The notes beneath the pieces were generated by a model. That model had not been told where the DNA came from and did no database searches. It was given only the letters and a program-made list of their open reading frames with translations. From Phycisphaerales bacterium (GTDB taxonomy: Bacteria; Planctomycetota; Phycisphaerae; Tepidisphaerales; Tepidisphaeraceae): a stretch of DNA of 6,229 nucleotides. Location: contig JAQGHJ010000283.1 of the NCBI GenBank assembly GCA_028288905.1, positions 1-6,229 of the forward strand, read 5' to 3'. Positions 5,324 to 6,229 of this stretch are shown here, in pieces. A program made the translations under genes and the position numbers. Numbering within the stretch: position 1 is the first letter of the stretch; each line of letters starts with the position of its first letter.

Positions 5324-6229
5324 ATGCTGTTCCTTCGTCACGGACGACGATTCCTGTGGCTGGTCCTGTCACTGTGCGGCGGCGTCGGCTGTTCAACCCG
5401 CCCACCGGTCGACCGGCCGGGGGTTCTCGCCCCGTCCGTTCCTGCCCCGATGGCTCCCGCACCGATCGCCCGCTTTGAGCCGGCGGGCCCGCGCACGCCC
5501 ACACCTATGGCCACCGCCAAGCCCGCCCCGACGCCGGACAAGGTGCTGACGCTCGGCCGGAGCGTCGACGGTCGGCCGGTCACGCTGCACCTGTTCGGGG
5601 ACACGGCGGTCGGGCCGGCGAACACGGTCCTGATCTTCGGCGGCATCCACGGCAACGAGCCGACCGGGGCCGGCGTCTGCCGGGAGCTGGTCGAGTACCT
5701 CCGCGCTCACCCGTCCGCCTGGGCCGGGCGGTGCGTCGCCGTGCTGCCGGAGGCGAACCCGGACGGGCTGTCCCGGAAGATGCGGGTGAACACGAGGCTC
5801 GTCGACCTGAACCGGAACTTCCCGGCCGCCAACTGGGCCAAGACCCGCCGGTCCAGCATGTTCGGCGGCGACGCCCCGGCCACCCAGCCGGAGACGTTGC
5901 TGCTCGTCGCCGCCGTCGACGACCTCAAGCCCGCCCGGGTCGTGGCCGTCCACTCGATGGACGCCCCGTGCAACAACTACGACGGCCCCGGCGAGGGGCT
6001 GGCCCGGCTGATGGCCGCCCGGAACGGGTACCCGGTCAAGGCCAGCATCGGGTACCCGACCCCGGGCAGCTTCGGGTCCTGGGCCGGTGGGGACCGCAAG
6101 ATCCCCGTGATCACGCTCGAGCTGCCGAACCGCGGGACCACGGCGACCAGTTGGGCGGCCAACCGCGACGCCCTTCTGGCGTTCGTCCGCGCCGACGCCG
6201 GCGAGATCGCGCGGGCGTCGGCCCAGCGA
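5324..6229 (+). CDS. Exported M14 zinc peptidase, MpaA-like (3' end outside window)
   Basis: The frame stays open for 302 codons to the window edge. The protein resembles M14 metallopeptidases of the murein-peptide amidase MpaA type, which cleave the bond between D-Glu and diaminopimelate in peptidoglycan peptides. Zinc ligands are H109 and E112 in GGIHGNEPTG, and H210 in AVHSMD. The substrate-binding segment is VDLNRNFP (160-167), after NPDGL (145-149). The likely catalytic Glu is E266 in ITLELPN. The N-terminus has basic residues, a hydrophobic stretch (about 10-22) and a Cys at 23 in GGVGC. This is a signal peptide, perhaps of a lipoprotein, though Gly at -3 is a poor lipobox fit. A Pro/Ala-rich linker (about 27-72) then leads to the catalytic domain (about 73-295). 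The catalytic domain looks complete, so the stop is probably close. A strong terminator upstream suggests its own promoter. Other M14 carboxypeptidase specificities remain possible. Confidence 0.88.
   Translation, partial: MLFLRHGRRFLWLVLSLCGGVGCSTRPPVDRPGVLAPSVPAPMAPAPIARFEPAGPRTPTPMATAKPAPTPDKVLTLGRSVDGRPVTLHLFGDTAVGPANTVLIFGGIHGNEPTGAGVCRELVEYLRAHPSAWAGRCVAVLPEANPDGLSRKMRVNTRLVDLNRNFPAANWAKTRRSSMFGGDAPATQPETLLLVAAVDDLKPARVVAVHSMDAPCNNYDGPGEGLARLMAARNGYPVKASIGYPTPGSFGSWAGGDRKIPVITLELPNRGTTATSWAANRDALLAFVRADAGEIARASAQR

Noticed and set aside
5080..5549. Plus-strand open frames overlapping the start of the M14 gene
   Set aside because: They are read in other frames, run through the REP-like element and stop within the M14 coding sequence. 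Only the frame from 5324 carries the zinc and catalytic motifs.

Overview
The window looks like chromosomal DNA from a planctomycete of the Gemmata group (Gemmataceae). The evidence is very high GC, codons ending almost always in G or C, and two proteins that carry a planctomycete-type N-terminal LEPR/LEDRR motif ahead of extracellular domains. The family-level placement is inference from sequence style, not a database match.

Layout, left to right. Positions 1-87 hold the last 28 codons of an unrecognised plus-strand gene. A 17-bp hairpin (141-177) and a REP-like element (219-254) separate it from a convergent minus-strand gene (298-1578) for an S8 subtilisin-like protease. This protease has all its catalytic residues, no visible I9 propeptide, and two EF-hand-type calcium loops inserted between the catalytic Asp and His. 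A 786-bp divergent intergenic region (1579-2364), poorer in GC than the genes, follows. It holds several inverted and direct repeats but no gene I can support. The plus-strand gene at 2365-4965 encodes an 866-residue surface or secreted protein. In order it has a LEDRR motif, seven propeller-type repeats, an Ig-like domain, a Gly/Thr/Pro linker and two CARDB domains. It is followed by a small hairpin, a perfect 16-bp terminator-like stem (5040-5075) and a second REP-like element (5132-5173). The last gene (5324 to the window end, no stop) encodes an exported M14 zinc peptidase resembling the murein-peptide amidase MpaA.

All three recognisable products appear to act outside the cytoplasm: a calcium-dependent protease, an adhesion or scaffold-type protein, and a peptidase that may trim peptidoglycan peptides. 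They lie in separate transcription units, so a shared role in cell-surface remodelling is only a suggestion. I see no CRISPR array, tRNA, rRNA, intact mobile element, or clear sign of a new defence or biosynthetic system. The points most worth a second look are the LEPR/LEDRR motif shared by the divergent pair, the EF-hand insertion in the protease, and the pair of REP-like elements.
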